Source of the DNA: CALKXV01 sp965228905
GTDB lineage: Bacteria > Pseudomonadota > Alphaproteobacteria > Rhodobacterales > Rhodobacteraceae
DNA length: 64,000 bases
Direction: 5' to 3'
NCBI GenBank assembly: GCA_965228905.1
Contig: CBDDII010000003.1
Location: 992,001-1,056,000, forward strand
Numbering within the stretch: the first letter of the stretch is position 1; the number at the start of each line of letters is the position of its first letter. This document shows positions 17,859 to 26,258 of this stretch, piece after piece. The position numbers and the translations under genes were made by a program. The notes under the pieces are model-generated. The model was not told the DNA's origin. It did no database searches and worked only from the letters and a program-made list of their open reading frames with translations.

Positions 17859-19721
17859 TCAGTAGAGAAGGTTGAGCACGGTGAGCGAGACGACGAGGAA
17901 CAACAGCGTCATGATCCCGCCCGCCCGCATGAAATCCACCACGCGATAGCCGCCGGGGCCCATGATCAGTGCGTTGACCTGGTGTGTCGGGATCAGGAAG
18001 GAGTTCGAGGTTGATATGGCCACGGTCAGCGCGAACAGCGCCGGATCTGCCCCCGCGCCAAGCGCGATGTTGGCCGCCAGCGGCACCAGCAGGACGGTCG
18101 CACCAACGTTGGACATGACCAGCGTAAAGAACGTCGCCAAAAGCGCGATGGCCGCCTGCAAAACCCATAGCGGCATCCCGTCCATCACGAAGAGCACCTG
18201 GTCGGCGATCCATCCCGCAGTGCCGGTCGCCTGCACCGCCTGACCCAAGGGGATGAGACTGGCCAGCAGGAACACGGTCTGCCAACTGACCGCACCGTAA
18301 GCCTCGTCGATGGTCAGGACCTTCGACAGGATCATACCGACCGCGCCGACCAGCAGGCAAAGCGACAGGCGCAGGTCGGAAAACAGGACCAGCGATATGG
18401 CAATGAAAAAGAACAAAAGCGCCCAGGCGATCTTTTTGGGGCGCAGATCTTCGTGCGGGAAATCCGTGGTCACGACCACGAAATCGCGATCCTTTTCAAG
18501 GCGGACGAGGGATTCCCAAGGGGTGTGGCAGACCAGCGTGTCACCGGCGGCAAGGGCGATGCCGCCGAAATCGCAGTTGTCCTGCGTCAGGGTTTCGCCA
18601 CCCCGATAGATCACCAGCGGCGACAGGCCATAGACCTTGCGCAACCACAACTCGCGCATACTTTTGCCGATGATGCCGGAACCGGGCGGGATGACCACCT
18701 CGGCGATCCCCGCCTTGCCGGGGTGAAGGCTTTCGGCGAATGTCTCCAACTCGGAGGCTTCGGGCAGGACAAAGGCATCCTTGAATTCCCGGATGGCCCC
18801 GGCGTCGGCGATGATGGCGAGTTTCGCTGGTGCCTCGATCATGATGTCGCGCGGCGGGGCGGTATAGGTGCGGCCCTGAAAGGCGGTGGCGATCACTTGC
18901 ACGTTGAACGCCTCTTGCAGGTCGCCCATGGTGTGACCGGCCAGAAGGCTGCCATGCGGGACGTCGATTTCATGGATCACGCCATCAAGACCGTAGGTGG
19001 TGTTGAAATAGGCCAGTGTCGACTGCGCCGTGCCAGTGTCATCGCGCGCGGCGGCGGGAAGGACGAACCGCCCGAAGATAATAAAGTAAAGCAGCCCGGT
19101 GGCAATCAGCGCGATCCCGATCGGGGTGACCGAGAACAGCGAGTAGGTCTGCATTTCGGAATGGGCCGGCAACGTGGTGTTGATCGACAGGATCAGGTCG
19201 TTCAGCAGGATCAGCGGGGACGAACCAACCATTGTCATCGTGCCGCCAAGGATCGCGCAGAAACCCATGGGCATCAGAAGGCGCGACATCGGAAGGCCCG
19301 TGCGCGTCGAAACCCGGCTGACCACCGGTAGGAACAGGGCGGCGGCGCCAACGTTCTGCATGAAGCTGGAAATCACGCCGACGACGGAAGAGATCAAAAG
19401 GATGATCCGCGATTCCGTCGCCCCGCCAGCCCGCGTGATCCATGTCGCGACCGAGGACATGGCTCCGGTGCGATCCAGCCCCGCGCCGATGATCATCACC
19501 GCGATGATCGAGATCACGGCGTTCGAGGCGAAACCGTCGAAGAGGTGGCGCACATCGACAAGGCCGTCGAGGCCGGGAACCATCGTCAGAAGCCCCAAGA
19601 GCACCATGATCGAAAAGGCCGCCACGTCCACGCGCACGATTTCCGAAACGAACAATCCGATGGTCACGGCAATGACGGCCAGCACCACCACCATCTCGAA
19701 TGTCAGGCCCAATGCCTCCAC
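17859..19721 (-). CDS. SLC13/DASS-type anion permease with two TrkA-C domains
   Basis: A large inner-membrane transporter, about 620 residues. Hydrophobic helices alternate with conserved segments such as SSFMQNVGAAALFLP and NSFLIPTHQVNALIMGPGGY, typical of the SLC13 (sodium/sulfate/dicarboxylate) family; the SNVGATVLL repeat pairs with QNVGAAALFL as inverted-repeat halves. A central hydrophilic stretch (about residues 210-390) contains two RCK_C/TrkA-C modules, for example VPHGSLLAGHTMGDL and VIPPGSGIIGKSMREL. Substrate unknown, sulfate or a carboxylate likely. Start is uncertain: GTG 19721 after AAGGG (used here) or ATG 19817. It is divergent from the ABM gene, with an 8-bp tandem repeat between them. 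Confidence 0.85.
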   Translation of the reverse strand: MEALGLTFEMVVVLAVIAVTIGLFVSEIVRVDVAAFSIMVLLGLLTMVPGLDGLVDVRHLFDGFASNAVISIIAVMIIGAGLDRTGAMSSVATWITRAGGATESRIILLISSVVGVISSFMQNVGAAALFLPVVSRVSTRTGLPMSRLLMPMGFCAILGGTMTMVGSSPLILLNDLILSINTTLPAHSEMQTYSLFSVTPIGIALIATGLLYFIIFGRFVLPAAARDDTGTAQSTLAYFNTTYGLDGVIHEIDVPHGSLLAGHTMGDLQEAFNVQVIATAFQGRTYTAPPRDIMIEAPAKLAIIADAGAIREFKDAFVLPEASELETFAESLHPGKAGIAEVVIPPGSGIIGKSMRELWLRKVYGLSPLVIYRGGETLTQDNCDFGGIALAAGDTLVCHTPWESLVRLEKDRDFVVVTTDFPHEDLRPKKIAWALLFFFIAISLVLFSDLRLSLCLLVGAVGMILSKVLTIDEAYGAVSWQTVFLLASLIPLGQAVQATGTAGWIADQVLFVMDGMPLWVLQAAIALLATFFTLVMSNVGATVLLVPLAANIALGAGADPALFALTVAISTSNSFLIPTHQVNALIMGPGGYRVVDFMRAGGIMTLLFLVVSLTVLNLLY

Positions 19722-19863
19722 GTTGCTGTCGCCCTTTGCCGTCTTCCTTTTCCGAACGTCGCTGGATTGTCGTCTCAAATCAATGGGGCAGGGGGATTTT
19801 TCTGGCGCGTTGATCATCCGCAGGCTTGACAGAGGCGGGCGTGGCGCGAACCCTTCCGGCGAA

Positions 19864-19895
19864 GGCGGGGAGGCGGGGAGGCGGGGAGGCGGGGA
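19864..19895 (+). repeat. Perfect 8-bp tandem repeat (GGCGGGGA x4) at the ABM gene start
   Basis: Four exact head-to-tail copies of GGCGGGGA run from 19864 to 19895, ending 2 bp before the TTG start at 19898. The repeat supplies the purine-rich ribosome-binding sequence. Copy-number change by strand slippage could alter expression of the gene. Confidence 0.85.
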
Positions 19896-19897
19896 CA

Positions 19898-20194
19898 TTG
19901 ATCGCGGTTTTGGTCGAGTTTGAATTGCGGGATGGGTGTCAGGCGGAGTTCATGCCGCTGATGCGGACGCAGGCCCGGACGTCATTGGAGCGTGAAGCGG
20001 GGTGCCATCGGTTCGACATCTGTACGTCAGAGGACAGCGCGCGGAAGGTTATTCTCTATGAGGTCTACGACGACCGCGCCGCGTTTGATCTGCATCTTGC
20101 ATCGGCGCATTTTCGGGAGTTCGACGCGGCGGTTTCCGCGATGATCGCGGCAAAGTCGGTCCGTATTCTCGATCTGGACGACAACCAAGGGTAG
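19898..20194 (+). CDS. Antibiotic biosynthesis monooxygenase (ABM) domain protein
   Basis: A 98-residue single-domain protein of the dimeric alpha/beta-barrel ABM family (YgiN-like putative quinol monooxygenases). Visible hallmarks are an initial beta strand IAVLVEFELRDG, the EAGCHRFDI segment, FDLH-ASAHFREF helix and the final strand. Members oxidise quinols or act as small heme-independent monooxygenases; the substrate here is unknown. The most likely start is TTG at 19898, directly behind the GGCGGGGA tandem repeat; upstream in-frame codons run through the repeat and are not protein-like. It is divergent from the SLC13 transporter and convergent with the SdhAF4-like gene. Confidence 0.82.
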   Translation: MIAVLVEFELRDGCQAEFMPLMRTQARTSLEREAGCHRFDICTSEDSARKVILYEVYDDRAAFDLHLASAHFREFDAAVSAMIAAKSVRILDLDDNQG

Positions 20195-20205
20195 GTGCCC
20201 AGTTC

Positions 20206-20385
20206 TCAGAAGTCGATGGCGAGGCCCTTCTTTTCCCAGTCGCCGTAGCGCACGGGTTCAGGTCCGTCCCGGCCACCCAACTCCTTGGGCAACTCCTGCG
20301 CCTTTGCCTTTTTGCGCCGTTCCTCTGCCTCGGCCAATGCGCGTTGCGCTTCGGGGGGCAGTTCGGGTTTGTCTGTTTCGGACAT
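20206..20385 (-). CDS. DUF1674 protein (succinate dehydrogenase assembly factor 4-like)
   Basis: A 59-residue protein whose C terminus GGRDGPEPVRYGDWEKKGLAIDF region is the DUF1674/SDHAF4 signature; the first half is a charged helix rich in Glu and Lys. In mitochondria SDHAF4 binds flavinylated SdhA and protects it during complex II assembly; the bacterial role is presumed similar. ATG at 20385 follows AAGGAACGCCC; an upstream in-frame start at 20412 adds nine residues with no better ribosome-binding site. No sdh genes are in the window. It is divergent from rsmB. Confidence 0.85.
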   Translation of the reverse strand: MSETDKPELPPEAQRALAEAEERRKKAKAQELPKELGGRDGPEPVRYGDWEKKGLAIDF

Positions 20386-20451
20386 GGGCGTTCCTTGTGG
20401 CGGCCTTCGCATCTGTTATAGGGATCACCGGATTTCAGACAAGTGAGAGCA

Positions 20452-21711
20452 ATGTCAAAAGCGGGCTTGGAGGCACGAAAGGCGGCGGTTCGTGCGATGA
20501 CACTGGTGACCGAGGAGGGGCGGCTTTTGAGCGAAGCCCTGCCAAAGGTCAGCGACGCACTGGAACCCGGCGAGCGGGCGCGTGTCGGACGTCTGGCAAC
20601 CGGGGCGCTGAGGTGGGCAAGCCGGGCGGATCGGTTGCTTGGCCCGCATCTGAGGATGAAGCCCGAAGACCCGGTATTGAACGCCCTGCGTCTGGCCATC
20701 TTCGAGATCTATCAGGACGGGGCACCGGAACACGCCGCCGTCGATGCAGCGGTCGCCATGACCAAGAAGTCGAAGCAGGGGCTGGTCAACGGCGTTTTGC
20801 GCAATCTCCTCAGGCGGCAGCCGGATTGGAACGCGGCACCTCTGCCCGGTGTGCCCAAGTGGCTGCGAAAGCGGCTTGTGGCAGCATGGGGGAAGGATGC
20901 GCTGGCGGGGATGGAGGCGGTCTTTGCCGCCGAGCCGCCCCTTGATCTGACTCTCAGAAACACAGACGAAACGGCGCATTGGGCCGATGTGCTGAAGGCC
21001 GAGGTGCGCGCAGACGGTGGCCTGAGGTTGAAGGATCCTGGCCAGGTTTCCGCCATGCCGGGATTTGCCGAGGGGGCCTGGTGGGTACAAGATGCCGGTG
21101 CAACTGTGGCGGCCCGGGTTTTGGATGCACGGCCGGACATGCGCGTGCTGGACCTTTGCGCCGCTCCCGGTGGCAAGGCGATGCAGCTTGCCGCGACAGG
21201 TGCAGAGGTCACGGCGCTGGATGTGTCCAAAGAGCGGATGGCGCGCGTTGAAGAGAACCTTGCGCGAACCGGGCTGACAGCCAAGTGCGTTGTCGCCGAT
21301 GCCCTGAAGTGGGAGCCGGACGCGGCGTTCGATGCAATCCTTCTGGACGCGCCCTGTTCCGCCTCGGGAACGCTGCGCCGACACCCCGACCTTGCCTTCG
21401 CCCGTGACGGCTCTGGTGTCGGAGAACTGGTCGCCTTGCAGGCCAAGCTGCTGGATCGCGCGTTGAACTGGCTGAAACCGGGTGGGCGTCTGGTGTTTTG
21501 CACCTGTTCGCTTTTTCCCGAGGAAGGCGAGGAACAGGCCCTGGCGGCGCTTGCGCGTCACGAAAGCCTTGAAATCGTCAAGCCGACCGGCGATTGGATC
21601 GAGCCGAAATGGCGCACGGACACCAACACCCTGCGCCTTCGCCCCGATCACTGGGCCGGGACCGGTGGCATAGATGGGTTCTTTATTGCCTGTTTCGAAA
21701 AACGCTCATGA
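20452..21711 (+). CDS. rsmB: 16S rRNA (cytosine-C5)-methyltransferase, RsmB family
   Basis: A 419-residue SAM-dependent methyltransferase that modifies cytosine in 16S rRNA. The N-terminal 140 residues are the NusB-like domain (GALRWASRADRLLGPHL, AAVDAAVAMTK). The C-terminal catalytic domain has SAM motif LDLCAAPGGKAMQLA, the nucleophile/catalytic cysteine pair in LDAPCSASG (about residue 301) and FCTCSLFPEE (about 351). Start ATG 20452; a GTG three codons earlier (20443) is the alternative. It opens a same-strand series of rsmB, heparinase-like, purH, lspA, DUF3035 and M16 genes, an order common in Rhodobacterales. Confidence 0.93.
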   Translation: MSKAGLEARKAAVRAMTLVTEEGRLLSEALPKVSDALEPGERARVGRLATGALRWASRADRLLGPHLRMKPEDPVLNALRLAIFEIYQDGAPEHAAVDAAVAMTKKSKQGLVNGVLRNLLRRQPDWNAAPLPGVPKWLRKRLVAAWGKDALAGMEAVFAAEPPLDLTLRNTDETAHWADVLKAEVRADGGLRLKDPGQVSAMPGFAEGAWWVQDAGATVAARVLDARPDMRVLDLCAAPGGKAMQLAATGAEVTALDVSKERMARVEENLARTGLTAKCVVADALKWEPDAAFDAILLDAPCSASGTLRRHPDLAFARDGSGVGELVALQAKLLDRALNWLKPGGRLVFCTCSLFPEEGEEQALAALARHESLEIVKPTGDWIEPKWRTDTNTLRLRPDHWAGTGGIDGFFIACFEKRS

Positions 21712-21782
21712 CAGGGTAGATGGCTTTCGGTATCCTTCGCCCAGATGGCCCGGACAACGGGCAAAGAGGCAGAGCGACACCG

Positions 21783-23531
21783 GTGACTGACACGGAAAGC
21801 TGGTCTGCGCGAAAGACGCGCTGGTGGAACCGCGTTCACGCGCGGGTTGCCTCGTTCTCGCGTCCGGCCGCCGCCTTTACCACCACGCCGGAACCGCGCA
21901 CCATCGGTGCCTTTGCACGCGGTCGCCAGTTGACCGGCGGCAACTTTCTGTTCGCTGGCTACCTTGTCCAGGCGCCGGCTACCAGCATCTGGGATTTACC
22001 CATGCCTGACGCCTCGTTCGAGGCCGAGTTGCATGGGTTCACCTGGCTGGATGATCTTGCCGCCGTGGGCGATATTCATGCCACGCAACGCGCACAAGAG
22101 TGGACCCATGACTGGATCCATCGGTTCGGGCGCGGCAAGGGGAGGGGCTGGACGCCCGATCTGACAGGGCGTCGCCTGATCCGCTGGATCAACCACGCGA
22201 TCCTTCTGTTGAACGGTCAGGAGAAAGCGGTCAGCGAAGCCTATTTCCGATCACTGGCCAGCCAGACCATCTTTTTGTCGCGGCGCTGGAAGGCTGCCTC
22301 GCCCGGATTGCCGCGTTTCGAGGCATTGACGGGGCTGATCTATGCAGGCCTTGCGCTGACCGGGATGGACCGCCACGTTGATGCTGCGGTGCGGGCCCTC
22401 GCGCGGGAATGCAAAAACGCGATTGACGCTGACGGCGGGCTTTCGACGCGAAATCCCGAGGAATTGCTAGAAGTCTTCACCCTGCTGAACTGGGCGGCTG
22501 TCGCTTTGCAGGACGCAGGGCGTACCCCCGGTGACGCGCATATGGCCACCATCAAGTCGATTGCCCCGGTTCTGCGGGCGCTGCGACACGCCGATGGCGG
22601 GTTGGCCCGGTTTCACGGCGGCGGTCGTGGGCTGGAAGGACGGCTGGACCGTGCCCTTGCCTCGGCCGGGGTGCGCGGTGCGCCCCGGCATCAGCTTTCC
22701 ATGGGATTTGCGCGTATCGCACACGGGCGCACAACGATCATCGTCGATGCCGCCCCGCCACCGCGTCCGGAGGCTTCGGCCAATGCCCATGCCTCGACCC
22801 TTGCCTTCGAACTGACCAGTGGACGGCGACCCGTAATTGTGAACTGCGGCTCGGGGGCCACCTTTGGCAAGAACTGGCGACGGGCCGGTCGCGCGACGCC
22901 CAGTCATTCCACCCTTGGGATCGAAGGCTATTCCTCGTCACGCCTTGGTGTCGCCGGTGTGGTGTCGGGGCGAAAAGCCGAGCTTTTGATTGATGCGCCG
23001 ACCGAGGTGCGGTTCGAGCGGATCGAGGTCGAAGGCGGCACGCGGCTGGTCGTCGGCCACAACGGTTACAAGAAAAGCCACGGTCTGACCCATGTGCGCA
23101 CCATGCACATCGGGTTCGAAGGGCGCGAGCTTCGCGGCGAAGACGTGCTGATGGCCATGGACATGACCGAGAAGAAACGTTTCGACATGGTTTTCGACAA
23201 ATCGCGCATGGAAGGGATTCCCTATTCCATCCGGTTCCATCTTCACCCGGACGTCGATGCCGAGTTGGACATGAACGGAAATGCGGTGTCGCTTGCCTTG
23301 AAAAGCGGCGAGATCTGGATTTTCCGCTTTGGCGGGCATGTTGATTTATCTATTGAATCAAGTGTTTACCTTGAAAAGGCCCGCCTATCCCCCCGTGCGA
23401 CCAAACAAATCGTTCTATCTGGTCATGCCATGGAGTATTCCACCCGCGTAAGCTGGTCTCTGGCCAAGGCACAGGACACGCCAACGGCGGTCCGTGACTA
23501 TGGCGAGGGCAACAGCGTGATGGTGGAATGA
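21783..23531 (+). CDS. Heparinase II/III-like family protein
   Basis: A 582-residue protein. The N-terminal half is helical (toroid-like) with AQEWTHDWIHRFGRG and GRRLIRWINHAILLL; the C-terminal half is beta-rich and holds the heparinase II/III domain with RPVIVNCGSGATFGKNWRRAGRATPSHSTLG, where the histidine and nearby residues fit the catalytic region. Family members cleave acidic polysaccharides, but alphaproteobacterial copies next to purH have no proven substrate and may act on cell-surface glycans. No clear signal peptide is present. GTG 21783 is taken as start; ATG 21720 would add 21 residues. It ends 19 bp before purH. Confidence 0.85.
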   Translation: MTDTESWSARKTRWWNRVHARVASFSRPAAAFTTTPEPRTIGAFARGRQLTGGNFLFAGYLVQAPATSIWDLPMPDASFEAELHGFTWLDDLAAVGDIHATQRAQEWTHDWIHRFGRGKGRGWTPDLTGRRLIRWINHAILLLNGQEKAVSEAYFRSLASQTIFLSRRWKAASPGLPRFEALTGLIYAGLALTGMDRHVDAAVRALARECKNAIDADGGLSTRNPEELLEVFTLLNWAAVALQDAGRTPGDAHMATIKSIAPVLRALRHADGGLARFHGGGRGLEGRLDRALASAGVRGAPRHQLSMGFARIAHGRTTIIVDAAPPPRPEASANAHASTLAFELTSGRRPVIVNCGSGATFGKNWRRAGRATPSHSTLGIEGYSSSRLGVAGVVSGRKAELLIDAPTEVRFERIEVEGGTRLVVGHNGYKKSHGLTHVRTMHIGFEGRELRGEDVLMAMDMTEKKRFDMVFDKSRMEGIPYSIRFHLHPDVDAELDMNGNAVSLALKSGEIWIFRFGGHVDLSIESSVYLEKARLSPRATKQIVLSGHAMEYSTRVSWSLAKAQDTPTAVRDYGEGNSVMVE

Positions 23532-23550
23532 TCAAGGGAACGATGCTCAG

Positions 23551-25140
23551 ATGACTGACCTGCAACCGGTGCGCCGCGCACTGTTGTCCGTATCCGACAA
23601 GACCGGGCTGGTGGATTTTGCCCGGGCGCTGGCCGAACGTGGCGTGGAACTGGTTTCAACCGGCGGCACGGCATCGGCGTTGAGGGATGCGGGGCTGGAT
23701 GTCATCGACGTGGCTGAACTGACCGGTTTTCCCGAGATGATGGATGGCCGCGTCAAGACGCTCCACCCGGTGGTGCACGGCGGGCTTCTGGCCTTGCGGG
23801 ACGATCCGGCCCACGTGGCCTCGATGGAGAGCCATGCCATCGGTGCGATCGACCTTTTGGTGGTCAACCTCTATCCGTTCGAGGAAACCGTGGCGGGTGG
23901 TGCGGATTACGTGACCTCCATCGAAAACATCGACATCGGCGGGCCTGCGATGATCCGCGCCGGGGCCAAGAACCACGGCTTCGTCAACGTGGTGGTCGAC
24001 GTCGCGGATTATGACGCCGTTTTGGCCGAGCTGGAGACGAACGACGGTCAGACCACGTACGCGTTCCGCCAAAAACTGGCCCAGATCGCCTATGCCCGCA
24101 CCGGTGCCTACGACGCGGCGGTTTCCACATGGATGGCAGATGCGATTGGCGAAGCGACCCCGCGCCGCCGCGTCTTTGCCGGTGATCTGGCCCAAAGCCT
24201 GCGTTATGGCGAGAACCCGCACCAGAATGCCGCGTTCTACAAGGATGGCTCGGGCGTGCCCGGCGTGGCCACGGCAACGCAGCATCAGGGCAAGGAACTG
24301 TCCTACAACAACATCAACGACACCGATGCGGCGTTCCGGCTGGTGTCCGAGTTTTCGCCCGCCGATGGTCCTGCTGTCGCGATCATCAAGCACGCCAACC
24401 CCTGCGGTGTGGCCCGTGGTGAGACATTCGCCCAAGCCTTCGGTCGCGCTTTCGACTGTGATCGCACAAGCGCGTTCGGCGGCATCGTTGCTCTGAACGG
24501 AATGCTCGATGGCGATACGGCCCGTGCGATTTCCGAGATCTTCACCGAGGTCGTGATCGCCCCGGATGCAAACGACGAAGCCAAGGAAGTTTTTGCGGCC
24601 AAGAAGAACCTGAGGCTCTTGACGACGGGCGGTTTGCCAGACCCTCTATCGACCAAAGCTGCCGTTCGGCAGGTTTCGGGCGGTTGGCTTGTGCAGGACG
24701 ACGACACGGGTCGTGTTGCCCAAGGTGACCTGAAGGTTGTGACCAAGCTTGCGCCAACCGAGGCTCAACTCGCCGACATGCTGTTTGCCTGGCGGGTGGC
24801 GAAACACGTGAAGTCCAACGCGATCATCTATGCCCGGGACATGGCCACCGTTGGCATCGGCGCCGGACAGATGAGCCGGGTCGACAGTTCGACCATCGCA
24901 GCGCTGAAAGCAAAACGGATGGCGGATGAACTGGGGTTGGACGCCTCACTTGCTGAAGGCTCGGTCGTGGCGTCGGATGCGTTCTTCCCGTTCCCGGATG
25001 GCTTGCTGGCGGCGGCCGAGGCGGGGGCGAAGGCGGTTATCCAGCCGGGTGGTTCGATGCGCGATGATCAGGTGATCGAAGCCGCCGACAAAGCGGGGCT
25101 TGCAATGGTCTTCACCGGCATGAGACATTTCCGGCACTGA
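23551..25140 (+). CDS. purH: Bifunctional AICAR transformylase / IMP cyclohydrolase
   Basis: This enzyme catalyses the last two steps of purine synthesis: formylation of AICAR from 10-formyl-THF, and ring closure to IMP. The 529-residue protein has the N-terminal MGS-like cyclohydrolase domain (ALLSVSDKTGLVDFARAL, GGTASALRDAG, GFPEMMDGRVKTLHPVVHGG) and the C-terminal transformylase with IIKHANPCGVA, SAFGGIVALN and AFFPFPDGLLAAAEAG. The lysine and histidine of KHANPCG are catalytic in the family. It is tightly linked to lspA: the stop TGA and the next ATG overlap by one base. Confidence 0.97.
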   Translation: MTDLQPVRRALLSVSDKTGLVDFARALAERGVELVSTGGTASALRDAGLDVIDVAELTGFPEMMDGRVKTLHPVVHGGLLALRDDPAHVASMESHAIGAIDLLVVNLYPFEETVAGGADYVTSIENIDIGGPAMIRAGAKNHGFVNVVVDVADYDAVLAELETNDGQTTYAFRQKLAQIAYARTGAYDAAVSTWMADAIGEATPRRRVFAGDLAQSLRYGENPHQNAAFYKDGSGVPGVATATQHQGKELSYNNINDTDAAFRLVSEFSPADGPAVAIIKHANPCGVARGETFAQAFGRAFDCDRTSAFGGIVALNGMLDGDTARAISEIFTEVVIAPDANDEAKEVFAAKKNLRLLTTGGLPDPLSTKAAVRQVSGGWLVQDDDTGRVAQGDLKVVTKLAPTEAQLADMLFAWRVAKHVKSNAIIYARDMATVGIGAGQMSRVDSSTIAALKAKRMADELGLDASLAEGSVVASDAFFPFPDGLLAAAEAGAKAVIQPGGSMRDDQVIEAADKAGLAMVFTGMRHFRH

Positions 25141-25610
25141 TGCGCAGCCTGGCCCCCATGATCCGCATGGCGATCTTCATCGCCGTTGCAGACCAGATCA
25201 CGAAGCTGATCGTGGTCCATGCCATGAATCTGAAGGAACTGGGTGTCATCCTGGTCTGGCAGCCCTTCATCCTGTTCCGGATGGCGTGGAACGAAGGCGT
25301 CAATTTCGGCATCCCGCTTGGTAACCGCTGGTTCCTGATCATTCTGGCGCTTCTGATCTGCGGCTGGGTCGTGTGGTGGATGAACCGAGATCGACCGGGG
25401 CTGTGGGTGCAATTGTCCGCCGGGCTGGTCCTTGGCGGAGCGGTTGGCAACGTGATTGACCGGGTCATTTATGGCGCCGTGGCGGATTTCCTGAACGTGT
25501 CCTGCTGTGGCTGGGAAAATCCGTGGTCCTTCAATGTCGCCGATATCGCCATTTTCCTTGGCGCACTTGGCTTGATCTTCCTGTCCAACGGCGAGCCGGA
25601 GCCACGGTAA
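25140..25610 (+). CDS. lspA: Lipoprotein signal peptidase (signal peptidase II)
   Basis: An inner-membrane aspartyl protease that removes signal peptides from prolipoproteins after diacylglyceryl modification. At 156 residues with four predicted membrane segments it fits the family. Conserved regions are VADQITKLIV near residues 15-24, FRMAWNEGVNFGI, GGAVGNVIDRVIYGAVADFL containing the first catalytic Asp, and FNVADIAIF containing the second. Many genes in this window (two small argH-linked lipoproteins, the DUF3035 protein, the DUF900 hydrolase, the 12443 peptide) would be its substrates. Coupled to purH by TGATG. Confidence 0.95.
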   Translation: MRSLAPMIRMAIFIAVADQITKLIVVHAMNLKELGVILVWQPFILFRMAWNEGVNFGIPLGNRWFLIILALLICGWVVWWMNRDRPGLWVQLSAGLVLGGAVGNVIDRVIYGAVADFLNVSCCGWENPWSFNVADIAIFLGALGLIFLSNGEPEPR

Positions 25611-25671
25611 CGACAGGCTTTTCAGCCGGGCCGTAAGTGCTTACAAACGACGAAAGCAATTCGGAGGCACG

Positions 25672-26181
25672 ATGTTGCAACGGTTCATCTTGGTGGGTTT
25701 GATGCTGGTACTTGCGGCCTGCGGCAAGGACGACGGGCTGTTGAACATCAAGCAGGAGCCGGGCGAGGGACCGGACGAGTTTGCCGTGCTGCCCACCAAG
25801 CCGCTTGAGATGCCCGAGGATTTGGCGGCACTGCCGGACCCGACGCCTGGCGGCACCAACCGCACCGACCCGACGCCGGAATTCGATGTGGCCGAAGCCC
25901 TTGGCGGGAACGCGGCCGTGCTCAGCCGCCGGTCCAGCGATGGCGCACTTCTGGCCCATGCGACACGCTTTGGCGTCAGCCCCAACATCCGCGCGACCCT
26001 GGCCGAGGAAGACGCGCGGTTCCGCAGCAACAACCGTGGTCGTGTTCTTGAACGGCTTTTCGACGTGAACGTATATTTCCGCGCCTACGAGTTCATGGAG
26101 CTTGACCAATACGCCGAGCTTGAGCGGATGCGGCGCGCCGGGATACGCACGCCTGCCGTTCCGCCCGATCCGGCGAACTAG
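25672..26181 (+). CDS. DUF3035 lipoprotein
   Basis: A 169-residue exported lipoprotein. The N terminus LVGLMLVLAAC is a lipobox-containing signal peptide. The mature part starts with a polar stretch with EPGEGPDEFAVLPTKPLEMP, which is the DUF3035 signature seen in Rhodobacterales, then a helical C-terminal part (IRATLAEEDARFR, YAELERMRRAG). Function is unknown; a position between lspA and the M16 protease pair is conserved in related genomes and suggests an outer-membrane quality-control or assembly role. ATG at 25672 follows GGAGGC. Confidence 0.9.
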   Translation: MLQRFILVGLMLVLAACGKDDGLLNIKQEPGEGPDEFAVLPTKPLEMPEDLAALPDPTPGGTNRTDPTPEFDVAEALGGNAAVLSRRSSDGALLAHATRFGVSPNIRATLAEEDARFRSNNRGRVLERLFDVNVYFRAYEFMELDQYAELERMRRAGIRTPAVPPDPAN

Positions 26182-26258
26182 TCGTTCACGCAAAGTTCAT
26201 GTTGATTCCATTGGAATCTGGGTCATCTCTGAAGCCAACAACCTGAAAAGGAGAGCCC

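Noticed and set aside
20455..21651. A minus-strand frame of 398 codons opposite rsmB
   Set aside because: No recognisable protein; RsmB is complete with catalytic cysteines on the plus strand.
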